From Streptococcus massiliensis DSM 18628 (GTDB taxonomy: Bacteria; Bacillota; Bacilli; Lactobacillales; Streptococcaceae): DNA of 64,000 bases. The DNA is taken from the NCBI RefSeq assembly GCF_000380065.1, contig NZ_KB904387.1, positions 1 to 64,000 on the forward strand. Reading direction: 5' to 3'. Position numbers and translations under genes: made by a program. The notes below the pieces were generated by a model that searched no databases, was not told the origin of the DNA, and saw nothing but the letters and a program-made list of their open reading frames with translations. Positions 63,172 to 64,000 of the stretch are shown piece after piece. Position 1 is the stretch's first letter; the number at the start of each line of letters is the position of its first letter.

Positions 63172-63199
63172 AAATCGTCTCGTAAGAGGCGATTTTTTT
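63172..63199 (+). terminator. Terminator after the fru operon
   Basis: AAATCGTCTC-GTAA-GAGGCGATTT stem followed by TTTTG. Confidence 0.8.
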
Positions 63200-63231
63200 G
63201 TCTGGCTTTGGTTTTCTAGGCTTCATAAATA

Positions 63232-63240
63232 TGGTATAAT
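63232..63240 (+). promoter_or_regulatory. Extended -10 promoter of lepA
   Basis: TGGTATAAT, 31 nt before the lepA start. Confidence 0.6.
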
Positions 63241-63271
63241 GGAGAGAATACACAAAGGAATAGAAACACTG

Positions 63272-64000
63272 ATGAATATTGAAGATTTTAGAAAACGACA
63301 GGAGAAAATCCGTAATTTCTCCATTATTGCCCATATTGACCACGGAAAATCAACCTTGGCAGACCGCATTTTGGAGGCGACCGAAACAGTGTCTAGCCGC
63401 GAAATGCAGGCGCAGCTCCTCGACAGTATGGACTTGGAGCGCGAACGTGGCATTACCATTAAGCTCAACGCTATCGAGCTCAATTATAAGGCCAAAGACG
63501 GTGAAACCTACATTTTCCACCTGATTGATACGCCGGGGCATGTGGATTTTACCTATGAAGTGTCGCGCTCGCTAGCTGCCTGCGAAGGGGCGGTCTTGGT
63601 CGTTGACGCAGCGCAAGGGATTGAGGCGCAGACCTTGGCTAATGTCTATCTGGCGCTGGATAACGATTTGGAAATCCTGCCAGTCATCAATAAAATCGAC
63701 CTGCCAGCGGCAGACCCAGAGCGTGTGCGGACAGAAATCGAAGACGTCATCGGGCTGGACGCTAGCGAAGCAGTGCTTGCCTCCGCCAAGTCTGGTATCG
63801 GAATTGAGGAGATTTTGGAGCAGATTGTGGAGAAGGTGCCTGCACCGACAGGAGATGTGGCAGCTCCGCTCAAAGCCTTGATTTTTGACTCGGTTTATGA
63901 CAGCTACCGCGGTGTGATTTTGCAAGTCCGCGTCATGGACGGTCTTGTCAAGCCGGGCGATACGATTGAGCTCATGAGCAATGACAAGACTTTCGATGTG
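63272..64000 (+). CDS. lepA: Elongation factor 4 (LepA), 5' part
   Basis: The first 243 residues of LepA, a translational GTPase that back-translocates or rescues stalled ribosomes; the gene runs past the window end. G1 [11 protein letters not shown] (20-30), G2 RERGITIK, G3 DTPGHVDF, G4 [10 protein letters not shown] and G5 SAKSG are all present. ATG 63272 follows AAAGGAA. Confidence 0.96.
   Translation, partial: MNIEDFRKRQEKIRNFSIIAHIDHGKSTLADRILEATETVSSREMQAQLLDSMDLERERGITIKLNAIELNYKAKDGETYIFHLIDTPGHVDFTYEVSRSLAACEGAVLVVDAAQGIEAQTLANVYLALDNDLEILPVINKIDLPAADPERVRTEIEDVIGLDASEAVLASAKSGIGIEEILEQIVEKVPAPTGDVAAPLKALIFDSVYDSYRGVILQVRVMDGLVKPGDTIELMSNDKTFDV

Noticed and set aside
1-64000. tRNA, rRNA, prophage or integrative element
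   Set aside because: No cloverleaf or rRNA sequence was noticed. No integrase, relaxase or phage structural gene is present. Apart from the ISL3 end and the CRISPR relic, the region is chromosomal core with a few accessory genes.

Overview
The window is a core-genome segment of a Streptococcus, most likely a viridans species. Gene content and order point to this: rnc-smc, cdaA-cdaR-glmM, rpmE2-pde2-flavodoxin, thyA-folA-clpX-engB, rpsP-khpA, rapZ-yvcK-whiA and fruRBA. Supporting traits are extended -10 promoters (TGnTATAAT), a predicted SMK-type metK leader, an AdcR box and an ISL3-family insertion sequence end. I cannot name the species.

Layout. 1-540: end of an ISL3 element, an IR palindrome and a possible 27-aa ORF. 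0.55-8.6 kb: RNase III, SMC, a Nudix hydrolase, two HAD phosphatases and FtsY. 8.8-11.8 kb: c-di-AMP synthase operon (cdaA-cdaR-glmM). 11.9-14.8 kb: a lone MGT-type glycosyltransferase, a DUF4044 peptide, ObgE and a small conserved protein. 14.85-14.95 kb: a two-repeat CRISPR relic. 15-20.3 kb: zinc-free L31, the c-di-AMP/pApA phosphodiesterase, flavodoxin, a lone SufB, zinc-independent S14 under an AdcR operator, chorismate mutase, paired Fluc channels and L19. 20.5-33.7 kb: AI-2E-type permease, TPR protein, AlsD, purine salvage (guaC, then guanine riboswitch-xpt-pbuX), MATE pump, DegV, DapB, CCA transferase and an ABC-F protein. 33.8-42 kb: glucokinase, small accessory genes, folate/thymidylate genes, ClpX, EngB, and metK behind a leader of about 500 nt. 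42-51.9 kb: DegV, S16/KhpA, a frameshifted acetyltransferase, peroxide and hypothiocyanite defence (gpo, har), MocR, TrhA, YaaA and a MarR/FMN-reductase pair. 52-64 kb: YpmB-AspC-AsnS, RidA, RapZ-YvcK-WhiA, ferredoxin-NADP reductase, the fructose PTS operon and the start of lepA.

How the genes connect. Synthesis (cdaA) and degradation (pde2) of c-di-AMP are both present. Purine salvage is partly riboswitch-controlled. Zinc limitation is predicted to switch on a spare S14. Fructose uptake is governed by FruR and a cre site. Redox functions cluster at 44-51 kb.

Most notable non-coding signals: (1) the metK leader, where the two halves of a predicted SAM-III box are separated by about 427 nt holding a tandemly duplicated set of hairpins whose stems covary; (2) an orphan remnant of a type II-A CRISPR array resembling S. 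thermophilus CRISPR1; (3) four genes within 5.2 kb whose start codon lies exactly 6 nt after an extended -10, so their mRNAs are probably leaderless; (4) a fructose repressor with no ATG/GTG/TTG at the position set by its ribosome binding site. Base composition also switches sharply inside several genes (smc, the second HAD gene, clpX), as expected from mosaic recombination. Motif recognition and family comparisons are from memory; no searches were run.
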